From: Cryptomeria japonica
Taxonomy: Eukaryota; Streptophyta; Pinopsida; Cupressales; Cupressaceae
Assembly: GCF_030272615.1 (NCBI RefSeq)
Contig: NC_081415.1
Span: 105,785,796 to 105,849,795 of the forward strand
DNA: 64,000 nucleotides
Direction of reading: 5' to 3'
Shown here: positions 22,654 to 35,298 of the stretch, one piece after another
Layout: the number at the start of each line of letters is the position of its first letter
Position numbering within the stretch: position 1 is the first letter of the stretch
Notes under the pieces: model-generated
What the model saw: the letters and a program-made list of their open reading frames with translations, nothing else
What the model was told of the DNA's origin: nothing
Database searches by the model: none
Translations under genes and position numbers: made by a program

Positions 22654-25300
22654 CTAAACTTGTGGTGGACCATCAAAATCAAGCCTCTTTGATGCAATAC
22701 GCAGCTCTGTAGATGGTTGCAAAACCACAATTCAAAAGCCAAGTTAGAATTCTTTTGTAGAAAATAGTTCATAATTAACAACATAACTATGTATTTAACT
22801 ATAATTCCTTTGCAATTGAAATGTAGATTACCTCATCAGCTAATCTAGCAGCTAATGTCTTCGCTCTCCTCTCTTGTCACTCTTAGGAGTTTTCTTGAAG
22901 ACACACTTAAATGGATCCATGTTATGGCCGAACTGCGAATGGGTCTATTGTAGATTAAATGTACAATTAATACAATGTACTAACATAAATATATCAAAAA
23001 CACTTAAAAGCTATAATATAGAGAACAATGACGTACCTATGCCTAAGATGATTCTCCAATGGACTAAGGATGGCTCACCATCGATGGAGAAACTGTCGCT
23101 ATTCCCTGTACAAAAAAGTTCAAAGATTAAATACAATTAATATAATGATAAGTATTGTAGGTTAAAAACAATTAATTTTACATATCAAATAAAAGTGTAC
23201 TGGATCCTGAGATGCTTCTCTAGTGCACGGAGGAGGGTTCACCATTGATGAAATAGGTATGGATATTTCCTGTATGAAAAAATTATAAGATTATAATATA
23301 TCACAAGTTCACATGTACGCATGCATATAATCATGAAATCAAGAAAATAAAGTAGAGATATATACCTCCACCCTCTCTTGATCCATAGGCAAATCAGGTG
23401 CATTCAACAAATCCACATAGCTCAATGGCCGCTGTACATGTAAAATAGACAAAAAACACTAATCAATCTACAAACCCCAACTAATACTTGATTTCAACAT
23501 TTTCAAACAATTGTACAACTAAAAATATGTTCAATTACCTTCTCCCCACGTTTTGGCGTCTTCGAGGAATTCTTTTTCTTAGGACGAGCCCTAGACGCGG
23601 AGGGGGTACCCTAAAAACACAAAATTAACATGAGATATTAGTACAGATAATAAATTAAACATAATTTTAAAAATCTAAAATGAAATGACTTGCATATTCC
23701 ATCAAAACAATACATAAACAAGGTTGTACAAAATATGATACCGTATAGCCTTGTAGGCCAAAATTGATTGCTGGGAGCATGATGTCATCAATCTGGGACA
23801 TTTGGTCCCCTGTCAACACCTACAAACCAAAAATTGGACCAAGCATTAAAGATAGTTAGTATATCTTGTATTTTTTTGAATTCAAGGTGTACTATTCTAT
23901 TTAACATGTTACAAAATTTATACCTCAGGCATCGAAGTTGCAGCTATAGTAACTGGGGGAGGAGTATGGGATATCGTTGTTGCATCCTGAAATGCATATT
24001 ATTTGTCTCAATTTAAATTGATGTATAAATGAAAATTCATTTATGTAATTACAAATTTAAAGTGATTGATAAATAAAATGCTATGAATTCAAATCAACAC
24101 ATCCGTGTCTATTGCTCATGGGCAAACACCATGTCCATCAACTCATCTATCAATGCAAAATCCTCAGCTGTGAGGGCCTGACATCTACTCCTGCAAATCG
24201 TGCACAGATGAGATGAGGATCCATCTGCACCAACTCCATCATCTATCCCCGAGCAACTGACACACATATGCTGGATGGGCTCTCTGTCGCCACCTGGAGC
24301 AACTAATGGCTCATCATCTAATATAATAGGATGTGCTAACAACGTCTCATGCTGGATGATGGCACCAATCAACCTTGTGGCCGCCTGAAGAGTCTGTAGC
24401 TCCATTGACTCTTTCAACTCTATTGAGACACCCCGATGCACCTTGGGTTTGGGTGCTAGGGGGCGGCGACTCTCCACAGGTAATAACCTACGTGATCCAG
24501 GTCTATCTTGGGCAGAGCCACCACCTCTACCATGGAACTCTCTCATGTCAAAATAGTTTGGGCGCAGATTGAGCACAAACTCACAATATACTTTTCTCAA
24601 AAAATATAATGGCACCTCATAATTATTACAAGGTGGATCATCAAATACCATCCACCACCTCTACCAAAAAAATTCTTCATCTGCACATTGGTACACCAAT
24701 GTATGGGAAACCTCTTTGCATTAAGAGGTAATGACTGACCAGTTTTGGGATCAACGAAAAGGGCACATATTTGTTGTTTACTAATATTTTTGTTTTTTAC
24801 TCCCTCGTATGATAGCCCATCGGCATAGAATTGACGACACCTTTTCCTAAAGCTTCCCCATTTGGTAATTTGTGTGGAAATAGCTATGGCACCACTAGCT
24901 AATGTTTATAGGCTAGTGGTGAGGGATTGATGATGCTCAAGTTCAGATGTTTTCAATTTAACAATCAGTCTATTGATTTTAGACGTATTTTGTCCTAACT
25001 GATTAATTAATTGCTCCTGTGTTTTGGGTGTGCGGTCAAAAGGAAGAATTGGGGGTGTATCTTGTGGGTTTTTAGGAGGTGCATTTGGTTGTTCTTGTGG
25101 GTTTTCAAGAGGTGCATTTATTTGTTCTTCTTGTGGATTAGAAGAATTTGGTTTTTGAAACAAAAAATGAAAAAACCTAATCAAAATTAATGAAATTAAA
25201 TTCAAAATGTAAAACAAATTGAACAAACGGGAAAGAAAGACAAAAATAAACAAAAACTAACCTTGATCCACAGTCTGGAGGAGAAATCTAGCACCCCGTT
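22654..25300 (-). pseudogene. Unrecognised multi-exon gene with small phase-0 exons, decayed
   Basis: On the minus strand a large exon (about 25190 to 24109) begins with a Pro/Gln/Asn-rich repeat (NPQEQPNAPPKNPQ), continues through TAA at 24906 into FRKRCRQFYADGLSYEG, shifts frame near 24695, passes a TAG at 24661, and runs on as RWWMVFDDPPCNNYEVPLYF to a TAG at 24109. It contains a Cys pattern (CVSC, then CTICRSRC) that might bind zinc. Seven smaller exons follow, nearly all with AG before and GT after: 23924-23986, 23742-23819, 23539-23610, 23366-23431, 23201-23269, 23037-23105, 22832-22932, and a final exon 22654-22704 ending in a stop. Their lengths 63, 78, 72, 66, 69 and 69 are multiples of three. 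22832-22932 has lost one base; 23037-23105 has two or three stops. An upstream exon may end at 25261 (AAG then GTTAGT). Exon 23539-23610 is Lys/Arg-rich, like a nuclear signal. I recognise no family. Confidence 0.55.
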
Positions 25301-25389
25301 CACAGTTTAGGAGAGAAAATGAAGAAAAAACAAAGTAAAAACGTGCTACTCACGGGAAAATAAGACCCAGTTTTTTTTAAAAAACTTTT

Positions 25390-25615
25390 TTTGACAGGCA
25401 CTGCGTATGCGGTTATCTTGGGATTATTAGCGCATACGCGCTCATTTTCCTATAAGTAGTGTGTACGTGTTCATTTTCCTAGGCATAGCACATACGTGCT
25501 CATTTTCCTAAAAGCAGCGTGTACGCGCTACCTTCTCTTATCTCGGGAACAACAAACCTAAGCGCATATGCGGTGAATTCAAATTTTAGAACTACGTACA
25601 CGCTGCTTGTTTTTC
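25390..25615 (-). repeat. Subterminal motifs at the right end
   Basis: Phrases AGCGCATACGCGCTCATTTT, AGTGTGTACGTGTTCATTTT, AGCACATACGTGCTCATTTT and AGCGTGTACGCGCTACC are spaced about 30 bases apart. Each core is nearly palindromic. They are the inverted counterpart of the left-side clusters. Confidence 0.7.
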
Positions 25616-25631
25616 CATATTTTTTGGGGTG

Positions 25632-25670
25632 GTGTCCACTTTTTTGACCATCATCTTTGTGCACATACCC
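25632..25670 (-). repeat. Right terminal inverted repeat
   Basis: Reverse complement begins GGGTATGTGCACAAAGATGA, pairing with 14268-14316. Confidence 0.7.
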
Positions 25671-26478
25671 AAATCCAACAACAAAACTTCAAAAAAGGGA
25701 TCCTAAGTAAGAAAATTCCAAATCCAACAAAGCACTCTTAGAAAGAGGTATCAAATCAACAACTAGCTTGAGATCATATTTCATCCAACAAAATTAAGGA
25801 GTATCAGAACAAGTGATCAAAGTTCCACCATCCAATGAATCCTATCAAAACAATACCTAGTTAGGGCCTCAAGTTGTCAAAATAAGTTTCTACGTCAAGA
25901 AACTTGACTCATATCATTTGACACACTTTGTCATGGAGGTGAATGTAACTAAACCTCTACTTGATAAAGTAAACTTGAGTTTTCAAATGAAGTATCCATA
26001 TCCAATATCAACATCAATATCACATTTGATCATTTGTGTATGACCACTCCTCATATTTTGAGAAGAAGTCTTCATAAAAAAACTACGTTGAAGAAGAGAC
26101 AACCTAGTTCTTAGGCACTTATCCAAAGGAATAAATTTCTCTATATCAACCATCGACTCTTTGCATCACATCGCACATTCTTGCATCCTATGCAATTGTA
26201 TATCCAAGGAAAACAATTGAATTTGACAAAGAACCTCTAAGAAGTAGGGCTTACATTCAAAAAGCGACATTCAACCAATGCCTTAATAGTGGAGGAAATA
26301 TTAACCCTACTTTGTTTCCAAAGTTCCTTATCACTTATAACAAAGCTTGGCTTGAGCCACCAACTCCGCCAAGGACCCCAATAGAAGAATAAGAATTCAC
26401 CACAGTAGAGATATATTAATGTTCGCTACCACTTGATCTCAGAAAAACAAGAAGAAGGAATCACAACCAGAATCAAGT
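25671..26478 (+). other. Spacer upstream of the decayed Tat gag
   Basis: No gene is recognised. It is rich in AACAAA and ATCAACAT phrases and leads directly into gag, so it may be the rest of the leader interrupted by the putative transposon. Confidence 0.4.
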
Positions 26479-28585
26479 ATGATTCATAGACTGTCCAATC
26501 CTTTTGATGAGTATACAAATATGGGAGAAACAAAGATCATCGAAGAACTTCTCCAAGAATGTCAAGAAAACACAACTTTCCAAAAACTTGTAGAAAGACT
26601 AATAGAAGTAGATAAGGAAAAATATTTACTCATGCTAACTAGCAAAGGAGTAAACATTCTTGAGGATTTTGACACATAAAACTTAAGAAATATAGATGAA
26701 AGAATGCAAAGAACTAGAGCAAGAAACTATGCCTATCAAGAACAACAAAGAGAAGAAGAGGCACATAATCAAGAAAAACATACGCAACCAATATCACACC
26801 CATGAACAAGACAACATCCACGAACAAGACCATGCCCGCAATCAGGACAATCTTAATGAATGAGGAGAAGCTCCCCATCGAAGGACAAATGCACCCATGG
26901 CTTCTCTTACACAACAACTCCAAACATTGCAAAGACAAATGCGGGACATGCAACAAGGAACCACAATACGATACTCCTTGGATGAAATCCATCCTTATCC
27001 TTTTGATAGGAGATTGAACATGGTACCTTTTCCCCCAAATTCAAATATGCCAAAGTACAACAAATACAATGGTAAGAGTGATCCCCATGATCACATTTAG
27101 GAATTTTGTAGCATGAGCTTAAAGTTTGCTCACAACGACACATACTTAATGAGATTATTCCCAATAATTTTGGGAGGATAAACAATGGAGTGGTTGTCTA
27201 AACTTACACCTCCCATCAAATCATTTGATGAGTTAGTGAACAAATTCATAAGACAATACTCCTATAACATCCAACACGCAATCACCATGCTGGATGTATG
27301 TAACACAAAACAAAAGAGAAATGAAATATTCATGGTGTTTCTACAACGGTGGAGGCGCACGGTTTCGAGATATCCCTGAGATGTGTCTTCAAAGGAAAAG
27401 ATGGAAATCTTCATTGACAATCTAAATAGTGAGATGAGTTATCAACTCAAACTCCAATACATACCATCTTTTAAAAAATTGATAGAAAATGGTATCCAAG
27501 TAGAGGAAGCTTGCATCAAGAAAGGAATATTGAAGTTCTTTAAAGAAGATGTTAATTCACGAAACACTAACACCTTCAACAATCACAACAATAACAACAC
27601 TTTATATAAATCCGGATTTTGGACAAGGAACAAAAACATTGTTAATGATGGGGTAATTGATGCCAACAATGTGAAGTCTAAACAACTAGTGTTGACTTTA
27701 TTAGGCAACCTACAATCCAATAATGATCAAAAGAGTGCTAATCAAGGCACTAACACTTATCAGCGAAATACCAACCAAGGAGCTTCAACGTCAAACACTA
27801 ACGAAAATCATCAAGGCAATAACAACACCAACCAAGGAAACAACATAAACCAAAGAGGCAACACTAATACTTTCCTGTATCGATGCATATACACGCCATT
27901 AGGACAAACCTTAGAATCAGTGTTTTGAGAACTCTTGGTGAATAAAATCATCACGTTGCCAGCCACAAGCAAATTTGAACCTCAAGTCAAACCACCTTGG
28001 TGGAATGACTCACATTATTGTGATTTTCATCGAAACAAAGGGCATAACACAAATGATTGCATGAGGCTAAAGAACATAGTTCAAGACATGATAGACAGGG
28101 GCAATTTAATAGTTGATGGTCACAAAACAAATGGCGACCATGAAGCTTTCAAAAATCCTCTTCCCAATTATGACAAGGGAGGAGCATCAACACCAAACAA
28201 TACGAAGGGTGATCGTATTAATCACATATATGAGAACACCATCAATCACATATCGACATATGACAATCAAGTAAATGTCATAAAAATCAAAGACAAACAA
28301 GAACATGTGTCGATAAGTGTGACCACAAGAGAGCAAAAATATGTCTTAAAAGGGAACACATCAACATCAACAAATTTCTCCAAAACTCAATATAACTTGA
28401 TTAATCAACTACAAAGAACACTAGCTCAAATATCTATACTTGAGTTACTCAAAATTTTGCCAAAACACAAGGATATCTTGGAGAAAGCACTTATCAAAAC
28501 AACCGTTCCAAATCATCTAGATATTAATCGATTCCAAGACATGGTGGCCCATATGATGGTGCCACACTACATATCTTTTTTCTAA
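26479..28585 (+). pseudogene. Tat gag, broken
   Basis: An N-terminal fragment (26479-26679, frame 1) is followed by a frame-2 reading path from 26897 to 28585, interrupted by in-frame stops at 27098, 27182, 27377 and 27926. The capsid-like region includes TMEWLSKLTPPIKSFDELVN and FIRQYSYNIQHAITM, typical of retrotransposon gag. Near 28018-28060 a variant zinc knuckle CDFHRNKGHNTNDC has the spacing C-x2-H-x4-H-x4-C used in Tat gag. Between them is an Asn/Gln/Thr-rich low-complexity stretch. Not functional. It is the only Tat gag in the window. Confidence 0.8.
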
Positions 28586-28589
28586 ACAC

Positions 28590-29100
28590 GATGATGTCTC
28601 TTTGAATCATCTGCATAACACCCTGCTCCATATTGAGTTATTAGTCTATAAAAATTGGGTAAAAAGAGTGTTAATAGATGGAGGATTTGGTCTCACTATA
28701 TGTACTCTAAATCTTATCTATGCATTGGGCTTCTCTGAGTAGTCTACTGATCCAAAAAAGAAAATCACTATCAAAGCCTATGATGATGAAGAGAGGTCAT
28801 CTGAAGGAACTGTAATACTACACATTCAGGTAGGTCTTGTACAAAGAGACACCATGTGCCAAGTCCTGGACATAGAATTGACATACAATATACCATTGGT
28901 TCATCCATGGATCCATGAAATGCAAGCATTGCCTTCCACATACCATCAATATATCAAGTTTCCCTACAACAGATAGGAAATTTTAATATCTGTAGATAAT
29001 AACCCTTTTCAGTATTGCAATGCTATGGGGACAACTCAAGATAGCCTAGTTCCACACAACATGGAGGCCCAAGTTTCCTTAGCATCCAATCATTAAGAAT
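28590..29100 (+). pseudogene. Tat aspartic protease, broken
   Basis: In frame 3 the active-site region reads VLIDGGFGLTICTLN at about 28668-28715, with DGG where many proteases have DSG; a DGG form is common in Tat elements. Downstream ILHIQVGLVQ and VDNNPFQY fit the protease fold and its tail. There are in-frame stops at about 28740 and 28975, and a frame change from gag. Confidence 0.65.
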
Positions 29101-30616
29101 AACTCAACTCTCTATCCATAGAATTCAAGCAAAAGATAAAAATAGGACCAAGGCATGGGAGAGTACTCTTTTGAACCCTTATGTTTATCTAAATTACCAA
29201 CGTCACCAAAATATTATGGATAACCTCCTACATCGACATCAAGCAACACAACCCATCACCAAGTTTGATGGTAAATTTATCCAACTAGGCACACTGGCTA
29301 ATGAATCATAAGAGAAAGATATCCTTAGCTAGCTATACAAGGATGAAGAAGAAATCAGAGATGCTACCATAGAAGTAGTCATACCAACAAAACATTATGA
29401 AAATGGGTTTTGGATCATGTAACAAATGAGATAAAAAGGAAAAGGACCTATTGGCAAGTGCCAAGAAGGCATTATAGAACCCCTGCAACTTCCTTCACAA
29501 TTTGCAATAGACAAAACAAGACTTGGGTATGGACAACATATTCCACCTAGGCAAGGCAAAATCACCAGCAAAAACCTCTGTGGAGAGAAAAGAAAAAATA
29601 TAATGAAGACTCATGGCAAGAAGCACTACACCAAGCAACATAAACAACAAGGAAGGAGCAAAAGCATCAAGAAAATGAGAAATGACAAGAAGAACTCGCC
29701 ATTCAAAGGGAAGAAGCTTCTTATAAGAAAGTACATCATGTGCAAAAACATGCTCAAACCAAGGTGGAGCCACCACCTAAATAAATTGCTACTCAAAAAA
29801 GGGAAACATTGTATGAAAAAATGCAAAGAGTACAAGCAAGCACCAATCCTGAATCAGAACATGCTACAAAACTGGTGTCAATCATTAGTGATCTTTTCTC
29901 ACCATACAATATACCTGTCAGATATAGTGAGGTAACTTGGGACAATGATTCTGAAATGGATTCCAATGAATATGAGTGGGATAGTTGGTCTGATATTACT
30001 GAGGATATTGATGTGGATACAATCCATGCATATACACCCATTTCTTGAGAGGGACAAAGCTCAGAACCTCGACCACTTGAATTCAGACCACGACATATCT
30101 ACGAAACTAGTGAGAATGAACAATGACAATATGAACAAGGCAATATCGAAGAAAATACCATCGAAGACCTCAAAAATATCATAGACCTCACTAGTATCCC
30201 AAATCACTATAACAATGATTCTATCATGATACTTACAATAGCTTGATCTTAACCCACTAAATGACTCCTTACCGCTCATATATCCTAATCTCATAGATTG
30301 GGAAGAACCTGAACATCATGATATACCAATATTCCCAAACGATGAATCAATTGTCTAGTACCCGTGCTCAGTCAACCTGGAAACATGCTCCACCAGTGAA
30401 CAAAGTAACGATATATACAATCAGGGAAGTGCCAAGTCTCTCAATCACAAAAATAAAATAAACAAAGGATCTAATGGTGAAAACCAGTCAATGACAGTAT
30501 TAGATCACAAAAAAAGTAAAAATAAAGGACACATCTGAAGGTGAAAACCTTTTTGAGGCACCTAAAGATGAGAGATTGACACTCTTCCTGAATATTATCA
30601 AGAAAGATCATCAATA
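29100..30616 (+). pseudogene. Tat linker between protease and reverse transcriptase, broken
   Basis: Only short open pieces in changing frames. The piece at 29809-30048 (ISDLFSPYNIPVRYSE, then WDNDSEMDSNEYEWDSW) matches the acidic linker of the minus-strand Tat pol. The rest is Lys-rich and Asn-rich low complexity. Confidence 0.5.
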
Positions 30617-33600
30617 TTGATTGAGCCAACTCAATCAATAAACATTGACATTGAAGCAACAGTCAAAACCATACATCTGGCAGAATCACTCACAGAAGAA
30701 GTACAACCAGATTTTATCAAATTCTTCAAGGAAAAGAAGATCAATTTTGCTTGGTCTTATGCTGACATGCCAGAGATAGATTCGAATCTAATCATGCATC
30801 ACTCATCCATCTCTCTTGGAGCTAAACCAGTCAAGAAGAAACTAAGAAAGATGAATCCACATGTGGCATTTTTGGTCAAAGGAGAACTAAAGAAGTTATT
30901 AGATGTCAGATTCATCCGACCTATAGACTATGCTGAATGGATCTCAAACATTGTACCAATTTCCAAACCAGATAAAAGCATCAGAATATGCATAGACTTT
31001 AGGGAGGTCAACAAAGCATATTTGAAGGATGACTTTCCTTTTCCAAGCATTGACATTATTATGGATCTAACAATGAGCCACACAATGTTATCATTAATGA
31101 ATGGCTTCTCTGGCTATAATCAAATCAGGATAGACCTAGAGGATCAGGATTAAATGGTGTTCACCTGTCCATGGGGAACATATTGTTGGAACGTCATGCC
31201 TTTTGGCTTGAAAAATGCTGGCGAAACTCATCAAAGTGCCATGACAACAATCTTCCATGATATGATGCATACCTCCATGGAGGATTATGTTAATGATTTA
31301 CTAGCTAAATCATTCACTCGAGCAGAACACCTGGGCATACTAGATAAAATATTTCAACGATTGGAGCAACTCAATGCCAGACTAAACCCTAAGAAGTGTG
31401 TCTTGGGGGTCAGCTCTGGCAAATTGTTAGGCTACATTGTATCAGAAAAGAGCATCGAAGTAGATCCAGCAAAGGTACAGGCTATCATGGAGATGCCACC
31501 TCCTAAAAACATTAGCCAACTCAGATCTCTACAGGGATGACTATAATTCATTAGATGATTCATCGCTAAGCTAGCAGATAAATGTCTCTCATTCAATCAT
31601 TTTCTTCATAAGAATATACCTTTTAGATGGGAAGACAAGTGCGCAAAAGCATTCCACCAACTCAAATAATATCTGGTGAATCCACTAGTTTTGGTACCTC
31701 CAATAGCAGGCAAGCCACTCATTCTTTATATATCAATAATATAAGTATCATTGGGGGCACTTCTAGCACAAGAGGATCCAATAGGAAAATAATGGGCTAT
31801 CTATTACATCAACAAGACTTTGGATAGATAAGAACTCAATTATACATTCATTGAGAAAGCTTGCTTGGCAGTGGTGTTTGCTTCTCAAAAGTTCTGCCAC
31901 TATATGTTAGCCCACACAATCAAGCTGGTAGCAAAAATTGATCCTCTCAAGTATCTACTTAGCAAGGAAACTCTCATAGGATGACTAGCTAAATGGGTCA
32001 TGATTTTGAGTGAGTTTGATATCCAATACACAGAATGTTGGGCTATCAAAGGACATGTAATTGCATATGAACTAGCAGAAGAACCACTACCACATCAACA
32101 ACCATTGTAGGTGGAATTTCTGGACATGAATGTACTCACTGTCACACCCAAGCAATGGACCCTATACTTTGATGGATCCTATTCACAACATGGATCAGGT
32201 GTCGGCATCCTGTTCGTCACTCCAAAGGGGCACACAATTCCAAGATCTTATAGACTGATGTTTCCATGCAGCAACAACATTGTTGAATATGAAGCCTTGG
32301 TAATAGGAATCAAAATGGTCATTGAATGGAGAATCACAAAATTGAGAGTCTATGGGGATTCTCAATTAGTTATCAACCAGATCAACGATGACTACCAGAG
32401 AAAGGATGATAAGCTAATGCCTTACAAGAGAATGGTGGATGATTTCAAAAAATACTTTGTGCAAATCACCTTTGAGCAAATCCCAAGATTAGACAACAAA
32501 GATGTCGATGTAATGGCTACTATCGCTTCATTGCTGCAAATTCCAAATAAACAGAGTCATTATAAGTTCCTGGTAGAGCAATTATTTTCTCCAGCCTATG
32601 ACAATTCTGCATCCCAAGTCATCTATGCCCTAACCGGTTTAGATTCACCTTTATATGGGAAGATCTATGTTTATCTAAAAAATAATACTCTCTCTTCTAA
32701 CCTATCTCACAACCAAAAACTCAGATTCATCTGGCAAGCCACCCGCTATACCTTAACCACTGACACACTTTACCGTCGAGGTCTAGATGGTACTCTTCTT
32801 CGATGCCTCAATCATAACAAATTTGACACTGCCTTACATGAGCTTCATGAGGGTATCTGTGGTATGCATTCAAGTGGTCCTACTCTTGCCAAGAAACTTC
32901 TGAGAATGGGATATTAGTGGCCGACAATGGAAAGAGATTCCTATAAATTTGCTAAGAAATGTCCTCAATGTCAAATTCATGGCAACCTTATCCATGCACC
33001 AACATAGGAGCTACAATCATTCACCACATCTTGGCCTTTCTGTCAATGGGGACTTGATCTGGTAGGGAAAATTCATCCTTCCTCTTCAAATGGGCATAAG
33101 TTCATTATCATTGCCACAAAGTATTTCACCAAGTGGATTGAAGCAGTCCCGATGACCACCGTAATTGGAAAGCAGATCTCATCATTCATCCTCAACCATC
33201 TCATTTGCAGATATGGTGTCCCCAATTCCATCATCACGGATAATGGACATCCTTTCAAGAATCAAGATGTGTGAGAGCTATGTGAATGATTCAAAATCCA
33301 ACATCGCTTCTCCACACCATACTACCCAAAAGGGAATGGCCAAGCATAGGCATCAAACAAACCAATCCTAAAAATACTCAAGAAAACAATAAATGATGCT
33401 GGTAAGGATTGGTATGTACAACTCAATCCGACACTTTGGGCCTATAGGACCAGTATTCGAAAACCTACAAGGGCAACACCATATTAATTAGTGTGTGGTT
33501 CAGAAGAAATTCTACCTCTTGAGGTAGAAATCCCATCTCTTCGAGTATCTTTGAAGGGCCTCATACCAGATGAGGATAATCGAGTAAACAGGCTACAGGA

Positions 33601-33905
33601 ACTAGAGCTTCTTGATGAAAAACAACAACATGCCTATGAACATCTCAAGGCATATCAACAATGAATATGCAGAAACTATAATCACAAAGTCATCCCAAGG
33701 GCTTTTAAAGTCGATGATCTTGTCCTAGAAGAAAATCCCAGAAATCAACAAGATCAAGAAAAGAAGGGAAAGTTTGAACCTAACTAGTTGGGACCTTATG
33801 TCATCTTATCAGCCTATGGACCAGGAGCATATCAGTTGTCAAATTTAGAGAGGACGTACTCGATGAACCAACCAACAACATCCATCTGAAGAATTTATAC
33901 ACTTA
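30617..33905 (+). pseudogene. Tat pol: RT, RNase H, archaeal-type RNase H and integrase, many stops
   Basis: A single frame (frame 2) reads through the whole span, closely parallel to the minus-strand pol at 4892-9042, but with at least a dozen in-frame stops, including 31151, 31538, 31544, 31556, 32108 and 32915. Reverse transcriptase has INFAWSYADMPEIDS and LSLMNGFSGYNQ, where the first catalytic Asp is Asn, and YVND in place of YVDD. The archaeal-type RNase H (from 32111, LYFDGSYSQHGSG) is open for 268 residues. Integrase keeps GLDLVG and IITDNG, but the catalytic Glu codon after GQA is a stop. The three stops near 31538-31556 replace Arg, Gln and Arg of the other copy, as C-to-T changes would. 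Dead element. Confidence 0.88.
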
Positions 33906-35280
33906 AGTCATCCAATGCATGAATCAGCAAAAAAAATTTAAAAAGCAAAAAATCAGAAAAATACAAAAGAATAAAAAACAAATGAAAAAATGCAATAAAA
34001 ACAAGTGTTGAAAACATGGCAATAGGCGCTATTTGTGAGAGAACAACTCCTCTATCTATCAATATTCATATCTTTGATCCATCTAGTCTCAGCTAATAGC
34101 CATCGCCAAACATTTATACACACAACATTATCTCGAACATACTTAGCGTAGTCACTATCCTTGATTATCTAAAATAATTATTTGTATAATATCCCAACAT
34201 GGCTTGGTGATCAACGTATATATCCACATAGACAAATATTTGTAACTGGGGGCATCATTTCTCTCACTTTGGCATTCAAATGACACACAAAGATCACAAC
34301 ATACTAGGAAACCAATGTCAAAATTGTTCATTGGGGTAGAAAATAGGATCATTATCCAACTGAAACATTAACACACACACGATGGATGATTTTTCTGAAT
34401 TATGATTTGTTTACATTCAGCATGAAGTTTTGACTATTTGTATCTTCATTTCTAAATCATTCGATTTCTAGAGCTACTCAAGGATTCACTGAGCTAGAGA
34501 AGCAATGAAGAAATCTGGCATTTTCTTTGGTTTTATGTCTATAAGGCGATCATTCGTATGGTGCGAATTTGTCTCGAGACATGATTGGAAATATTTCATT
34601 GAAGACATTTTCCACTTTGCACATAAAAATGATTAACTCTTGTCTATTTTACACAAGCAACACTCGGGTCATCTTGGTTTAATTATACCTTGACGCTTGT
34701 GTCATCTTGCAATATAAAAAATCCATGTAAGTTCTACTTAGGTCATTATGGTACAATTATACCATGATGCTTGTATTAACTTTCAACATATCAAAAGCTC
34801 AATGATGACAAAAAGAGCACAAACAAGTGAGTAAATGGGAATGATAACAATGGATTTACAATGATCATTTAGTTGCATATCATTTTAAACTTCTATTTAG
34901 TTGTATATCATTTTAAAACTCGCATTCGGTTGCATATCATTTAATCTTGCATTAGTATCATTTCATTATCATACATCTCATTTTCAAGATACAATATGAT
35001 TATCATTATCATACATCTCATTTTCAAGATACATCATTATCATTATCATACATCTCACAAATCATAACATTTAGATAACATTACATCTCATATCAACATA
35101 ATCATAACAATACATCATCACATTATCACCCATTCCATCATGAATCATGTATTCACATCATAATCTAAATCAAAATTTCAAGAACATCATTATTATCTAA
35201 GCATCTAATCATCCTGATAGTATCATCATATCAAAACATAATGCACATCATAAATCAATCATCATCAATAAGCACATCAC
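33906..35280 (+). other. Tat post-pol spacer of the second copy
   Basis: No gene. 34660-34830 matches the reverse complement of 3560-3730, placing it after pol in the same family. From 34840 it is rich in CATTATCATACATCTCA and TTGCATATCATTT repeats, the complement of the ATG-rich spacer near 2300-3500. No mobile-domain frame follows here. Confidence 0.6.
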
Positions 35281-35282
35281 GT

Positions 35283-35295
35283 GTCGGGTTCACCA
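35283..35295 (-). promoter_or_regulatory. tRNA-Trp primer-binding site of another minus-oriented Tat element
   Basis: Minus strand TGGTGAACCCGAC, three bases from the LTR end, the same primer type as at 9061-9098. Complementarity is about 13 bases plus an interrupted TCACG, so it is of normal length. Confidence 0.7.
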
Positions 35296-35298
35296 AAA

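Larger units (their letters stand above)
14268..25670. mobile_element. Probable 11.4-kb DNA transposon with terminal inverted repeats
   Basis: The left end (14268-14316) starts GGGTAAGTGCACAAAGATGG and the right end (25632-25670), read in reverse, starts GGGTATGTGCACAAAGATGA. After about 30 bases the left end has a short insertion, and both then carry AGTGGACAC. Motifs of the type GTGTACGCGCTA are clustered toward the ends (15140-15215 and 18790-19075 on the left side, 25390-25615 inverted on the right), as in transposons with subterminal protein-binding repeats. Inside are a plus-strand broken frame and a minus-strand multi-exon gene that converge. The GGG start and two convergent genes would fit a Mutator-like element, but no transposase domain is recognisable and the flanks CTAACAAAT and AAATCCAAC are not a clean 9-bp duplication. 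Nested older insertions are possible. Confidence 0.45.
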
